NCBI RefSeq assembly: GCF_000002075.1
Contig: NW_004797401.1
Span: forward strand, 767,565 to 831,564
Direction: 5' to 3'
Length of the DNA stretch: 64,000 bases
Origin: Aplysia californica
Lineage: Eukaryota > Mollusca > Gastropoda > Aplysiida > Aplysiidae
The translations under genes were made by a program, and so were the position numbers. Under the pieces are notes generated by a model. It saw nothing but the letters and a program-made list of their open reading frames with translations, was not told the origin of the DNA and searched no databases. Shown here in pieces: positions 1 to 12,249 of this stretch (positions within the stretch are counted from its first letter, which is position 1; each line of letters begins with the position of its first letter).

Positions 1-15
1 TTAATTAGCCACCTG

Positions 16-78
<63 letters not shown>

Positions 79-142
79 CGTTCGTTAGTTAGTTCATTAG
101 TTAGTTAGTTAGTTAGTCAGTTAGTCAGTTAGTTAATTAGTT
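16..142. repeat. (TTAG)n microsatellite
   Basis: Imperfect TTAG tetranucleotide array with TTCG and TCAG variants. It is not the TTAGGG telomere repeat. Confidence 0.95.
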
Positions 143-679
143 AAACACAAACTACTGAAAATGCAGCTCATGCTCGGTGGGCCGGTGTCTGATATTGACA
201 CGGTGATACATTTATTGCAGATGTTAGCACAGTAAAATAACTCCAACCAAATGTATGCTTGCTTCTGCCTTCCTTTAATAACTCTTCGTACTCTGTCTCG
301 AAATAAAATAACTCGTTCTGAAGGCTTGATTCAGTGAATAGAAAATTAGGCAAGTGTTTCAATTCTGTAGATAGAATAGAAAAAAATCATAACATCTGTT
401 CATTTTGGCGATGATATTAATTGAGCATCTGTGGGCATGTTGGAGTGCTTGCTTAGACGTTATCTATTTGTGTGCACGTGAGGTTGTATTTGAGCATGCC
501 TGTAAACAAAGTGGGGTCGGACGTCAAATGAAAAGTTAGTGCGATAAAGGTGATATTCTAGAAACAAGAGTTTGAGAAGAGGCTACGTAGACTACTGAAA
601 GAAGGATACAGAGGGGGATGAAGCGCAAAAAGGAGAAAGAAAAGTGGCTGGTTTGAGAGATGATCAAATCTATGGATGT

Positions 680-1096
<417 letters not shown>

Positions 1097-1099
<3 letters not shown>

Positions 1100-3164
1100 T
1101 AGACAGAAGAAAAAAACAAAATAATATTCGTTTGGACAGATAAAAGTTATCCTTAGAACGAAGGACATGTCAAAAAAATAATAACACAGACTGCAGACAT
1201 TACTATGAAGAAAGGGTGAAGAATGCTACTACCTTATACCTATACCTCTGATCGGGCTGTCTGTCTTCTTGTTTTTTCACTCTGCATCGCAGTGTCGGTA
1301 TCTGGTGAAGGTCGTTCGACCATAGGGTGCTAAACTCTCGTAAGTGCCTCTTCTTTGTAGAACATAACTTACGATAGTTGAACACCCGATGGATGGTATA
1401 CCGGTCTTTCTTCATCGTTTACTTTTCTTTTTGCAATTGTTGTTTCATTGAGTTCAGCTCCGAACCAGACCCAAATATGCTATGTTGAAGTTGTGCTTGA
1501 TCCAGTGGTTGAGAAAAGAAAGAAGAACAATAAGAAAAAGCGGCGAGGTTGAAACGCCACAAATTAAATATTTGACTTACTCGTATGCACCTATTATAAT
1601 ACGGGTTCGGGTTTGGCCGTTTACTGTTAGAGGCGCTGCTCCTTCTGCGTAGTGCAGTTCTCACATATCTACGATTTCGTCAACTCTACAACGCTTATTT
1701 TGTTTTAAGGCGTACGTTACTTCACGTATTTGGAGACAATGGGGCGAGCGAGGAACAAAGAAATAAGGAAAAAAAAGGTATGAGAGCAGTGTCTGAACAT
1801 TATACAAATTCCAATCAAAATAATCACCAGAGAATGAGTCTTTACAATCCCTGTCAACTCGCAAAAGTATTCTATATCCACACGGCTCAACAACAAACAA
1901 CAAAAGAAACTATTAAGTAGATAATGGAAGTGTGCAGGAAAAGCATCGTAACCCAAAGATAATGAGCAGCAGAATAAGATAACGCGTAATTCTTTGAACC
2001 CGGCGAAAAGCCATGCCAAGATACATGTTCACTAACAACCATCAAGAGTAGACAATTTGGAACAGGACATACAGACCTATTGGAGCCAATGAGAAGTACT
2101 CGTAGAGTCGCATAATTTACGGAAAGATGAAGACTTTGAAAGGGATAAGACGAAGACAAGTCAAGCTAGCGGTGAACTTCCTAGTTTGAGATTTTATTGG
2201 TAATACACAGAGCCAATTGCATCCAGTTCTATGCCATTATTTAGAAAGTAGACCAACAGGTCCCATTAAAAGATTTTAAAAGAATGCTCAGCCTCCTATG
2301 TACACCTTCAACGTTGGATTGAGTTCCTCTTCGATAAGCTCACTTAAGAATATCTGGCAATTTCATTATCATTTAAGAGCCTTTGACCTGTAAGACTTAA
2401 ATGATATGAGCTTTGACGAATGTCAAACCTCCTCAACCAGTTCTTCTCTCTGGCTGTCAGGTGCTCTCAGAAACCACTGTGGCCAGGACACTTGTGAGTT
2501 TAGATAACGTCATTGGGGAAGGTACGAGGAAATGAAGGATGATGTAACCTTTAAACCAAAGAACCATTTACTCCATTAATAATCGATCGCACTGCATATA
2601 CATGATTCACTATGATGTGTTGAGTTGCCTATGTCACAGAGTGCACATTTGCTGGTTTTTACGTTCGACATTTTTCCCTGCGACTCGAAAAGACTGCTCT
2701 TTGTTATGTTGCCTTTAGAATTTGCCATTTGGTTAAAACATGGTTTTGCTTTTCTATGATGAGCTTGAGGAGGCTCGTAAAACGGCATTTCAAACATCAT
2801 GTAAAAAAAAAAATGTTTACATTTAAAGAGTGTCTTAAACGCGTTACAAACTTATAGTAATTCGTCTTATTTCTCACTATGTCGGATTTTTATATTCTTG
2901 TTTCCACGAAGTCTGGATAAACGAGATATTCAAATTAGGATGCTCAAATTGAAGCATAGTTATAACAAACAACAATAATGGTTTCAATGTTTTAATCGAT
3001 ACAAAGGAAAACTTCCTTGTTGAAAAGATTGGTAGGCGTCTATATTAAGGATATCATATACCTTCCCTATACAAAACGTGTCTCACCAACGCAAAGTTAT
3101 AACTGTATGCTTAAGTGCCAAACAGAGATTATCTTTTAACATCCTGTGCGTCGCTTCATAAATA
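1097..3164. other. Non-coding upstream DNA of receptor 1
   Basis: No supported gene. Short frames on the minus strand between 1200 and 2160 overlap each other in different frames and show no domain. No clear TATA box was found before receptor 1. Confidence 0.6.
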
Positions 3165-4232
3165 ATGAATTCCTCCTCATTTGTCAGTTTCATCCTCATC
3201 CGTGGCTCAGTGAGCAGAGAGCAGTATATCTATCTAGACAATATCTTTGGTATGGTCAAGGCAGTTGGGGAGCCTACAGCTGCTGTTTGTCTCGCTCTCA
3301 GCGCGATCGTTTTTCTGCTGGACCGGAAGCGGAACGCAACCACTTTATATCTAGTGGCCTTGAACTTTGCCGAATCGTTCAACATGACGATGTTGTCTGT
3401 GTACCAACTGTGCAAGATAACACCAGGCTGTAACCAGCGCCCAGCGTACCACTATGCGAATTTTTGGCTCGGTTCTTACGTAGGTATCTCGTGTCGCCGA
3501 AGTGTCCAAGTCCTGAACTGCCTCGTTGCTACCCAAAGATTTATAGCTATCGCCTTTCCCCTTAGAGCCAAGACATCCTTCTTGCTGAACCACCCCACCT
3601 TAACATCGCTTTGTGTACTGTTGGTTTCTCTGAGTTTTCACAGCTACATGGCCTTTATGTACGATGTGGGCCCAAGCGGTGCGAGGTTGAGTGGTCTGGC
3701 CATAAGAAATTATCCCCTCTTTCGTGACTTGCAACACTCCATCATGTACCTCTTCATGCACCTTTCTCTCGTTCTCACAGCTGCCGCCAACATCGGTACC
3801 ACTGTCACACTCGTCCTACACAAACGTAAAATGCGCGGCGTACGCAACACCCAGAAAACAAGCGGAGCTCGAGAGAAGAACGAACGGTCCATGACCATCA
3901 TGGTTCTTGTGTGCACAGCCCTGTTTGTGGTTATGTACCTACCAGTCAGTACAAATCAAACGGTCGCTGACTTCGTTTCGGACTACGGCATGGGTACTCG
4001 AGAGCACTACCTGTTCTTCCTCATGAACTCTGCTTTCATGATGTGTCAAGTTCTTGCTGCCCAGTTCGTCTTTGTCTGCTACCTCACTCTCAACTCCAGC
4101 TTCAGGAAGAATTTAGTCATAATTCTGTTCACCATCTTCTGCCCTCTCCCCAAGTGCCGCTTGTGCGTTTTGGCGTCGATCACCAACAAGAAGAATGGAC
4201 CTAAGCGCCCAGACATTCCGAAAAATCGTTAG
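3165..4232 (+). CDS. Receptor 1: intronless rhodopsin-class GPCR, putative chemosensory receptor
   Basis: One uninterrupted frame of 355 codons (ATG 3165, TAG 4230). Hydrophobic segments at about residues 30-52, 60-82, 100-128, 145-165, 188-218, 242-262 and 281-306 give seven membrane helices, so a plasma-membrane G-protein-coupled receptor is expected. Seen: sequon N2-S-S; E70 at the TM2 acidic position; C83-x5-C89 in loop 1; C110 and RRS in TM3; QRF 124-126 where E/DRY is usual; MYLP 257-260 where CWxP is usual; VFVCY 302-306 where NPxxY is usual; helix 8 NSSFR at 310-314; C326, C331 and C334 as possible palmitoylation sites. The start is supported by matching N-termini in the other three genes. 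Closest in the window to receptor 2, most clearly in TM3, TM5 and loop 3. Family knowledge: gastropods have large intronless receptor sets of this layout expressed in sensory organs. Ligand unknown; a peptide receptor is the main alternative. Confidence 0.9.
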   Translation: MNSSSFVSFILIRGSVSREQYIYLDNIFGMVKAVGEPTAAVCLALSAIVFLLDRKRNATTLYLVALNFAESFNMTMLSVYQLCKITPGCNQRPAYHYANFWLGSYVGISCRRSVQVLNCLVATQRFIAIAFPLRAKTSFLLNHPTLTSLCVLLVSLSFHSYMAFMYDVGPSGARLSGLAIRNYPLFRDLQHSIMYLFMHLSLVLTAAANIGTTVTLVLHKRKMRGVRNTQKTSGAREKNERSMTIMVLVCTALFVVMYLPVSTNQTVADFVSDYGMGTREHYLFFLMNSAFMMCQVLAAQFVFVCYLTLNSSFRKNLVIILFTIFCPLPKCRLCVLASITNKKNGPKRPDIPKNR

Positions 4233-4904
4233 TAACCATTGGTCTCAAATCTTCAACACACCTTGAGAAGCCTGTCACCAATAGCGAGGTGATTCAAGTT
4301 ACTTCAGCTGCACATCTTTTAACAGACGTTATCTACCACAATCACAAGCCAAGAAATTGCTTGAGATATCATAGTACTATTGCGCTAAATATGTTCAATG
4401 ACAGTGATTCTCAAACTACAAAAACTTTGGCTTAAATAAGATTGTTAAATTAACAAAAAGTGCTAAGGATAATCGAAAGGAATAGGTTCCAAATATTTTC
4501 CTTAAATCAGTCTTTTGAACTGCAAAACATTGGAAATTTGATTTCTTTGGATTCGACTGCCTGTCTCCTGGGTAATCATATAACATCAGATTTGAAAAAT
4601 CAGTCAGTGCCATAGTCCTTTCCAAAAGACTCCAAATGCTCTTTGTTTAGTGCCCAGCTTGGGTGATTTTTTTTACCCCGATATCGAACCAATTTGATCA
4701 GTAAAAGATCAGGAAAAAGACATACGACTTCAAGAACCACACAACGACTGCTTATCGATGAAAACTGTTCAATTCTCTGAGTAGTTAAGAAAGTCAATAC
4801 TTTTAGTATGATCTGTAGATGTTTAATGCTAACGACATTAAAGTGCATGCAATTGGATATATTGTAATTCTATGTCTTTTACCCCACCCCCATCCCCCAC
4901 ACAC

Positions 4905-4907
<3 letters not shown>
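4233..4907. other. 3' flank of receptor 1
   Basis: AT-rich sequence following the stop. It may hold the 3' UTR; no AATAAA is obvious. Nothing else recognised. Confidence 0.5.

Positions 4908-4959
<52 letters not shown>
4908..4959. repeat. (CT)n microsatellite
   Basis: About 26 CT units following a short CA stretch. Confidence 0.95.
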
Positions 4960-4962
<3 letters not shown>

Positions 4963-5506
4963 CAGTGGTGGGGGCCAAAAAGTAATCTTTATGCTGACTA
5001 ACAGTACATTCAACACACGAAAACTTTGCTCAGAAATATCGGCGAAATACTTGTGCCTCTTTGCCCTGTCTTTTTCCCTTTCTGCTTACCCATGGGCCAC
5101 TTGCCTCGCCTATGAAAAAAAACTATTTAATGAAATGAGACGCTAACTCACACAAATATACACTAAACTATAGTTATATTTCTTTGTGATTACTTCAGCA
5201 AGGCCGAAATCCAATCCACATTGCACAGCATGTAATGTTCCTATTTATGTGAGGAGATCAAGGCAGGAGCCCTGAACGTATGGCATCTTAAACTGAGCAG
5301 AGACGAGCTGTAGTTTATGGCTAGTTGGCACGGCAATGATTGCATTTCGCCCAGAAGTGATCAGTCATATAGTAATACTGAAAAGATTACGGGTTGACCT
5401 CTTCAAAAAGAGCTCTACTGCCAACCTGCTTTGTTGATCAGAACTATCATGAAGCCTCAAAACATATAGGTCTCAGCCGCACAAACAACAGATACGTATT
5501 GTCCAT
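4960..5506. other. Intergenic DNA, nothing recognised
   Basis: No frame, domain or repeat family identified between the CT array and the pentanucleotide array. Confidence 0.5.
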
Positions 5507-6160
5507 ACCATACCATACTATACTATACATTCTTATACCATACCATACCTTACTATACCATACTATACTATACTTTGGGGGGCTCACGTGGCCTAGAGAT
5601 TAAGGTGTTGGACTCTCATTCAAAGGTCAAGGGTTCGAATCCGGGTAGCGACCAAAAAATTTTCTTCTCTAAAATTGTTTCCTTTCACCTCCTTTCCTGC
5701 TCTCTAGCAATGTTCTGTTGTCTGCATTCATTTCCACTTTCTGCCCCCACCCCTTACCTTCTTTGCCCCCTCCTCTGGACTCCTGACTCTTTCTGCAGCC
5801 TTTCTACTGCTACTCCATGGCTCCTCCTTACTGCTGTCTTTCTGCCACACCCCTGGTCTTCTGGTAGGAAAGATCTACTCCTAGCCTTCTCGGACAAGGG
5901 CGAAAAATCTCGGAGGGCCCGTGTGCAAATTGCGCACGTTAAAAATCCCTTGGTGGTCTAAAATCGATAAGAGTAGGCTTCGGCCGCCACCCGGGCAAAA
6001 TTGAAAATTTCCTACCAACTGAAAAATATTAGGTGTGTCCCGCGCGCCCATATGACCTTATGCAGTTGCGAGCGCCGTAAAACACTTTACAAAAACAAAA
6101 AACAAATACTATACGTTCTTATACCATACCATACCATACACCGTACTATACCGAACCGTA
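5507..6160. repeat. TACCA/TACTA pentanucleotide array split by a SINE
   Basis: ATACC and ATACT pentamers occupy 5507-5573 and resume at 6106-6160. The SINE at 5575-6105 sits between them. ATACTATAC occurs at both junctions (5565-5573 and 6106-6114), consistent with a 9-bp target duplication, though the repeat background weakens that inference. Confidence 0.8.
5575..6105 (+). mobile_element. tRNA-derived SINE, family 1, full length
   Basis: Head GGGGGCTCACGTGGCCTAGA with a tRNA-like box A region, then GGTTCGAATCC (5632-5642), a perfect RNA polymerase III box B. Next comes a pyrimidine-rich body, a conserved segment around TCGATAAGAGTAGGCTT, and a tail ending GCGCCGTAAAACACTTT plus A-rich DNA. 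Seven copies of this family occur in the window; comparison defines a unit near 0.5 kb. It is non-autonomous and would need a LINE for mobility. Confidence 0.85.
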
Positions 6161-7559
6161 ACGTTACTTAGCCTAGCTTACCAAGTCTCTTGAGATGTAG
6201 CCCAAGAGACCATTTAACCAGATATACGCAAATTAAGATAATTCTACAATTTCCAACGATTCTGAATCGTTGTCAAAAGAGTTGGGTCTACTTTATGAAA
6301 ATACTTTTTTGGGGGGAAAGAACACACGGGCGGCACTCTCTTCTCATAAAATTGTATGAACAGGTTTGTTAATCATATAGTTTAGAGAAAAAAAGAAGTG
6401 TACCAATAGTTTTGTGACAAATGGAGTTTAAATGTTCAAGTTAGTACATAAATAGATCTTGATAATTTCTCTTACATTCGTCACCAAAATCTGTAAATTT
6501 CGGGTAGTCAGTGTGAGACTCAGGGGATACGGTTCAGCTACTGAAGGATTGCCAATTGGTAACAACAGTTTTTGAAAGCTGCTCAGGCCAATCCATTCGA
6601 GCATAAAGATATACATAAATATTGGGTTGCATGTAGTCTAAAGTTCGAGCATAGTTCACAGACCGACAAAAGAAGAAAAACGATACCGAGACAAAACAGC
6701 CATAACACGGAGTGCTTTCACCTGTACGTTCACCAACACGACACGTCTCCATCACCAGCCACGATACATGTAGCTGTTTTCCTGTGTTTCATCTCATTGT
6801 CATTTTGCCTTGGTACAGTATTTTCCACACAAGCACACAAGGACGTGCCTCCTTCACGGACTGGCCACCATGGTCTTATATTAGCAGAAATTAATTCCAC
6901 ACAAAAAGTTTGATGTTTGAATTCTGAATGGATTCCATTTAGTTGCCTTGCCTTATAGGAGTATTACTTCCAGGCTCAGTGTCCTGAAGGTAAACACATT
7001 TCTCAGCCTTTGAAAATTACGTACCGGTTTCTAATAAGAAGTTAAATTTTAAAGGCAATATTTTCTTATGGGTTTCAAAAAAACAATTCATGTTGTGCTC
7101 CGTCAATATCTCAACCACCACAGTGAAAATTAATAAGCATGCAAGGAAAGATTGTTTGTTCAGCATGAAAGAGTAATCATTTTACTTAATTCTGTGAGTT
7201 AAAGAGTTTAGACCCCCTCTCTCACCCATTTCTTTTTCTTTCTGTCCGATACAGTCCATCACTAGCATGGCAGAACCCATTGTCTCCAATCAACGATGAT
7301 GTGAGGCAGGCAGATCACCTGTCGCAATCTTTAAGTTACGAGTACATTCTATGTGCTAGAATACTGACAACTACTTATTACTCTCGGTGCTCACAAGGTA
7401 CAGAGTCCACATCCTTTTGCTCTAACTGAAGTTAAACGCATCTTTAGGCACAATAAGGATGATACTGAAAGCCTAGTACTGGGTTCCTTCGTCTGGACTC
7501 GGGGATTTTAAAAATAATATAGGTTTTTCACGCCCCATTCAACACAATGCTACAGAATA
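6161..7559. other. Intergenic DNA, nothing recognised
   Basis: No convincing gene. A 113-codon frame starting near 6572 has no domain and overlaps frames on the other strand. Confidence 0.5.
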
Positions 7560-8160
7560 TTTAGGAAGCGGGCTTCGAACCTGCCTCCGTGGGCCAACCT
7601 GGCCTGGGAGCGATACAACATCACAACACAAATACTCGATCAAAGTTCTCGCCATATGTGAGGCAGCGTGGTGGAATCAGGCTCTCGTCAAAATAATCAA
7701 AGTAAAGAAACTTGCATTTTTCCGCAGGTTTGTGAATTTTTATCAAATTTTCGTTTTTTGGCTGAACACCTTTCATGCCCATTAAAAGAACTCATTTCTG
7801 TGTGGATTTTTCTGAAAAACGTTGATTAAATGCACAAAAAAAAGTAAATTTTCAGTTACCACGGACTCTTAATCTAAGGAAATAACTATTCTTTGGTGGC
7901 CATTTTCTCACTAATTTTACCTCTGAAAACAGGTGACCCCGACCTCCTTTATTTGCAAATATCTCGACTTGTATTCATTAAAAATGATTTTTTTTCATCC
8001 AAATAAAGAAAATGAACAAGCTTTAAGATGATACCACTAACTCTACATGTCTCAAAATTGACGAGAGCCTGATTCCACCACGCTGCCTCACATATGGGAA
8101 TTAAATTAGAATTTTCTGCTTGCGACGGTAAAGCGCCTAACCGCTACACCACAGACGCCA
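7560..8160 (-). mobile_element. tRNA-derived SINE, family 2, split by a MITE
   Basis: The minus-strand tRNA-like head (GGCGTCTGTGGTGTAGCGGT at its right end, 8098-8160) and the body (7560-7651, with ATCGAGTAT) match the uninterrupted copy at 26325-26514. The copy is divided by the inverted-repeat element at 7657-8092. Confidence 0.75.
7657..8092. mobile_element. Mariner-type MITE inside SINE family 2
   Basis: 436-bp element with perfect terminal inverted repeats of about 35 bp starting TGTGAGGCAGCGTGG, flanked by TA on both sides (7655-7656 and 8093-8094) within a palindromic CCATATGG target. No transposase frame inside, so non-autonomous. TA duplications point to the Tc1/mariner superfamily. 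Confidence 0.85.
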
Positions 8161-9664
8161 GCAGACTTCATGAAGAGTCGAACTATATTTGAAGGGATTT
8201 TTTTAAAGGATTTATTAGACTCCGCTCTTATTCGAATCATTTTTCTCATCATGGCAAGTCCATAACCTGCCACGTCACAGAAATGGGGCGAACGTCTTGT
8301 GAGTATCGGTCTAGCATTGACATCTCACTTAACAGCGCTCGTAGGTTTGGAGTGCTAATGAACCGACTAAAATGGCCCTCAATTTTAAAAAAAAAAGAAA
8401 TTGTTTCGTAAATGTAGGAGTTTTGTCCTGGCCTAAAAAAAGTGTTTAAAAAACAAGTGGAATGGAAAAGGTGTCTAGTATTACCTTTTGAAAATGTGAC
8501 GATCTTCCTTTCCTTTGTTCTGACGGGTCACACAATTTAGAGCGGAGGGTGGCAGGGGGGTCCAGAGAAAGTAGTGTGATGTCGTATTTTATATCAAGTG
8601 TTGGATCAGGAGTAATTGTGTATTGTCATATCTCCTGTGGCTGTCGGCCTTTTCGTTTGTTTGAGGTTTTTTATGTGTGGTTGTTGTTTTTGTTTTGATA
8701 TTTTTTGTCTGTCCTCTTTTAGTCAAAGCCGACGTTCACACCCAAAGTTCCAGTGAGAGATTCCTGTAGTCACAGAGTATCCTATCTCGCCCCAACTCTT
8801 TCTCAAATAAGAACAACAAAAACTGTCAGTGAGATTTTTATAGATTATTCAGCTGTATGTTATTAATTTGATTTAACGGACTGAATTAAACAAATTTCCA
8901 GTCAGTATTGATCTGATCTTTATACGATCGCTGATTACAATCCTATAGCATCCCTAAAATGTATATGTTTGATGGAAAGTCCAGGAAGGGGGAAAGGGTT
9001 GCACACTAATTCTTTACCTTAACAAACCAATGTGTTCTCTGTTCAGACAGACCAGCTACCGCTCTACGAGTATGTCACCATAATATATGTGTTTTGCCTG
9101 TCACGTTATGGTTGTGTTACAGACAGACATCTATTCTGCCAAAATGTTCATCAACGCACTGGGGAGTTGTTGCTAACTGGCAATAAGGTAGAAGGTTGAC
9201 GCAAAGAGGTCGATGCGGCGGAAGGTGGGGGGGGGGCTCTAGAACTCAAAGAATGGCTGGTTCAGCAACGTTCCCAGCATTAAGTTCTGAACTTTTCAGG
9301 ACTGCGAAAACTATGGATTTCAATTTGGATACCCTATAAGAAATTTTTTAATCAAAATGTACGTAGTTTCTTTGCTAAGTGTTCATGGGAAATATTCCAA
9401 AAAGCTTTTCAGGTCAATACGGTTGTATCATTAGTGTAAAAGATCGAAAAGCTCCCACGGGGGCTCTTAAGACGAGAAGCTTCGCGAGAACTGACAGAAC
9501 ACCAGACATCGGCAGGACACACGTGACAGAAGGACCTGTGGTCATCCTCCCACGTCGGCTGGAGGAGGTCTTTTTGAGAACTGAGATCACTGCACAATCA
9601 GTGTCAACAACAAAGGTCCAAACTTCGAAAATACCCCCCTCTCCGCATACATTCCCCCTCTCAA
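8161..9664. other. Intergenic DNA, nothing firmly recognised
   Basis: No supported gene. The first 90 or so codons of a frame starting at 9379 have no recognisable domain; its end is LINE sequence listed separately. Confidence 0.5.
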
Positions 9665-9862
9665 CAAGACAAATCCTGCTTCACAAATTAAAAAGTATAC
9701 AATATGTTGGTCATATAAAACGCCACCAGACCATTATGAAAGATATACACGAAGGCAAGTTGTGGGGCAAAAGGGCCAGAATGAACAAGAACAATGTGTA
9801 CGGATAACACCAGAGAGTGAAACGTCAGCTGGCAACCGTAAGCACTGGCAGATCATTTCACG
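9665..9862 (+). mobile_element. LINE 3'-end fragment
   Basis: Translates as LKSIQYVGHIKRHQTIMKD, then GKLWGKRAR, the usual FGHxxR...GKxxGKRxRG segment that follows the reverse transcriptase in RTE/CR1-like LINEs. Heavily diverged and truncated. Confidence 0.6.
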
Positions 9863-10496
9863 CAAACCTTTGTCTTACAAATGACACTTCAAGGTATCCA
9901 GGTATCCACCCCACCCCCCTTCTCATTATCTCCAGTAACCCACCCCAAAGCAGCCTACTTATAAGGTTGACTTTCTTCCGGCCAAAATAAACGGAACACT
10001 GAATCTTAAAACACAAAGCAATAATAGCGGTTATCTTATAAAGCTATCTTTTAATTCTATATGAATTTAGGGACCAATATAGCTCAGTCGGACAGAAATG
10101 AAGAAAGAGTCCCCAGTCCCACCATAGGCTACGCCACTTCACCTTTGGTCGGAAGCCACTCGCATATCACAACGTCTCTGTTAATCTTTTCTCTGCATTC
10201 ACTTTGTAAATCGATCCTTTCACATCCGTCCTCCCCTCCCCAAACCACGTTGTTGAAAATCATACTTGACACGATGTTGTGGTATAGGATATTATTGTGA
10301 TACGTATTCTGTGGTGTCACTCTGTTTTTCTCTTTTTATGGGGGAGGGGTGTCTTGATCGACTTCAACTATGGAAGCACAAACATTTGACATAAAATGGT
10401 GAAATAGTATCGGTTTAACGCCCTCATCAACATTTTAAAGTTATTTCATAGGCGGCACCTCCGAATTTAACCTCCATTTCCGAAAGGCAGAGCCAA
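9863..10496. other. Intergenic DNA, nothing recognised
   Basis: No supported gene; the short frames on both strands at 10060-10320 are unconvincing. Confidence 0.5.
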
Positions 10497-10627
10497 GGGG
10501 TAAATTTATGTAAATTGCCTTTCCCAAGAACATAACGGCGGATCGAGCACAGGCTCGAACCCCGAGCCCCGAACCTGCAATATCACGATTACGAGCCCGG
10601 TAGCCTAGCCACCACGCTACCGACGCC
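10497..10627 (-). mobile_element. tRNA-like SINE head, family 3
   Basis: Minus strand reads GGCGTCGGTAGCGTGGTGGC and then GCAGGTTCGGGG, a tRNA-like box A/box B arrangement. Related copies lie at 14985-15116, 37285-37409 and 37672-37785. Confidence 0.7.
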
Positions 10628-10856
10628 GACCTTACTTTCTATGACGTATTAAAGATACCCCTTTATGGAATGTACCCTACATTTCCACTATCAAAGAGTT
10701 TTGTTGTTTAGCCTCTGCCTCAAGCTGAAGGCATTTTTTATCAGGATTTGGCCACTAAACTTCTGGAAGATCTTGGGGGTTTAAACTCCTAAATTTCACT
10801 TGAGACACCTGACAAAAGTAAGCCACCTGGAATCAGTGATAATCAAAACTTTTAGT

Positions 10857-11144
10857 AGAGATACTTCAGCACAGCGGAACTCTCCCACCAGAAGAGATAC
10901 TTCAGCACAGTGGAACCCTCCCACCAGAAGAGATACTTCAGCACAGCGGAACCCTCCCACCAGAAGAGATACTTCAGCACAGCGGAACCCTCCCACCAGA
11001 ACAGATATTTCAGCACAGCGGAACCCTCCCACCAGAAGAGATACTTCAGCACAGCGGAACCCTCCCACCAGAAGAGATACTTCAGCACAGCGGAACCCTC
11101 CCACCAGAAGAGATACTTCAGCACAGTGGAACCCTCCCACCAGA
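10857..11144. repeat. 36-bp minisatellite, 8 units
   Basis: Eight head-to-tail units of 36 bp (AGAGATACTTCAGCACAGCG... to ...CCCACCAGA), nearly identical; unit 5 carries the most changes. Because 36 is a multiple of 3 and the unit lacks stops, several frames on both strands stay open here. Unit differences change amino acids in the + frame, which argues against coding. Confidence 0.95.
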
Positions 11145-11148
11145 AGAG

Positions 11149-11700
11149 CCCACAGACAGTGATGTCAGTTAAGTGATCTCAAATTTTGAAATCTTCATTT
11201 CTCTCTGACAAATAAAGTTTGAACTCGTATGTAGCTTGGGTGGAACAAAAGTTTCTTCCGTGGCCGTTAAAAAAATGTTTTACCTTAGGGATGACTGCTG
11301 TGCGCAAAGAAGGTGTCGCCTTGCCTCTGTTCCAACAGCCGGAGAGTGGGCAGCCCGTTCTCTCACTGTGGTAAGATCATGTGTATTTTGTACGCACGGA
11401 CGCATCCTTCCAACAATGTTCCGTGAACTGTCTACTTTTGAAGAGACTAAAATTAAACTATTGTAAATGTTCGATTTACCTTGACAAAAACCACGCCTAA
11501 GAGGAAATAATGTGTAAAATCTGTTTCTTTTTCTCGAGCTTCATACTCTTGGAGAAAGAGCTATGAGAGCGAGAAGGGGTGAGGACAGGCAGACATACAG
11601 AAAAGAAGACAGCAGACAGCCTGTAGAAAAGACCGACAGACCTGGCCTGGGAGATGGGGTGGTGACGTACTAAACGTGATTTGTTACTTGTTTTTCTTTT
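11149..11700. other. Intergenic DNA, nothing recognised
   Basis: No supported gene or repeat apart from the T-rich run at 11686-11700, which is the reversed A-tail of the adjacent SINE. Confidence 0.5.
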
Positions 11701-11854
11701 GGTAAGTGTTTTACGGTGCTTGCAAAGGTCATAAGAGCGCGAAGGATACATTAAACAATTCAGAAAAGAAAATGTTCCGTCTATATCTGGATTCGAACCC
11801 AGGACCTATTGAATGAGAGGCGAACACTGATACCTCTAGACCACGTGAGCCCCC
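11701..11854 (-). mobile_element. SINE family 1, internally deleted copy
   Basis: The tail segment (GGTAAGTGTTTTACGG...GAGCGCG on the + strand) is joined directly to the tRNA-like head (GGATTCGAACCCAGG...GTGAGCCCCC), so the central body is missing. Confidence 0.75.
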
Positions 11855-11996
11855 GTTCATAACTGTTGCAAACTTGCACGGTGCATGATTTGTCACCAAG
11901 CGATAAATAGAGTTTTACATACTCTCATTTTCATATAGTGACATAAACGTAAATCAGAAATTTGAAGATATGTTATCACCTATTACAATTGTTTGA

Positions 11997-11997
<1 letters not shown>

Positions 11998-12074
<77 letters not shown>

Positions 12075-12097
12075 TCTCTCTCCCCCCCCCTCTCTCC

Positions 12098-12149
<52 letters not shown>

Positions 12150-12204
12150 TTCTCTGTCTCTGTCTCTGTCTCTGTCTCTGTCTCTCTCTCTCCTCCCCTC
12201 CCTC

Positions 12205-12249
<45 letters not shown>
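11998..12249. repeat. 250-bp (CT)n polypyrimidine tract
   Basis: Long CT array with short C runs and CTCTGT hexamer interruptions, ending in a T run. The whole strand is almost pure pyrimidine. Confidence 0.95.

Noticed and set aside
16-142. Telomeric repeat
   Set aside because: The unit is TTAG, not TTAGGG, and the array is short and internal in character.
5632-5642. Genuine tRNA gene at this and other box B matches
   Set aside because: Head sequences recur in SINE copies with long non-tRNA bodies, and no cloverleaf with paired acceptor ends was found.
10796-11162. Repeat-protein gene over the 36-bp minisatellite
   Set aside because: Frames are open on both strands because of the unit length, and unit differences change residues without sign of constraint.
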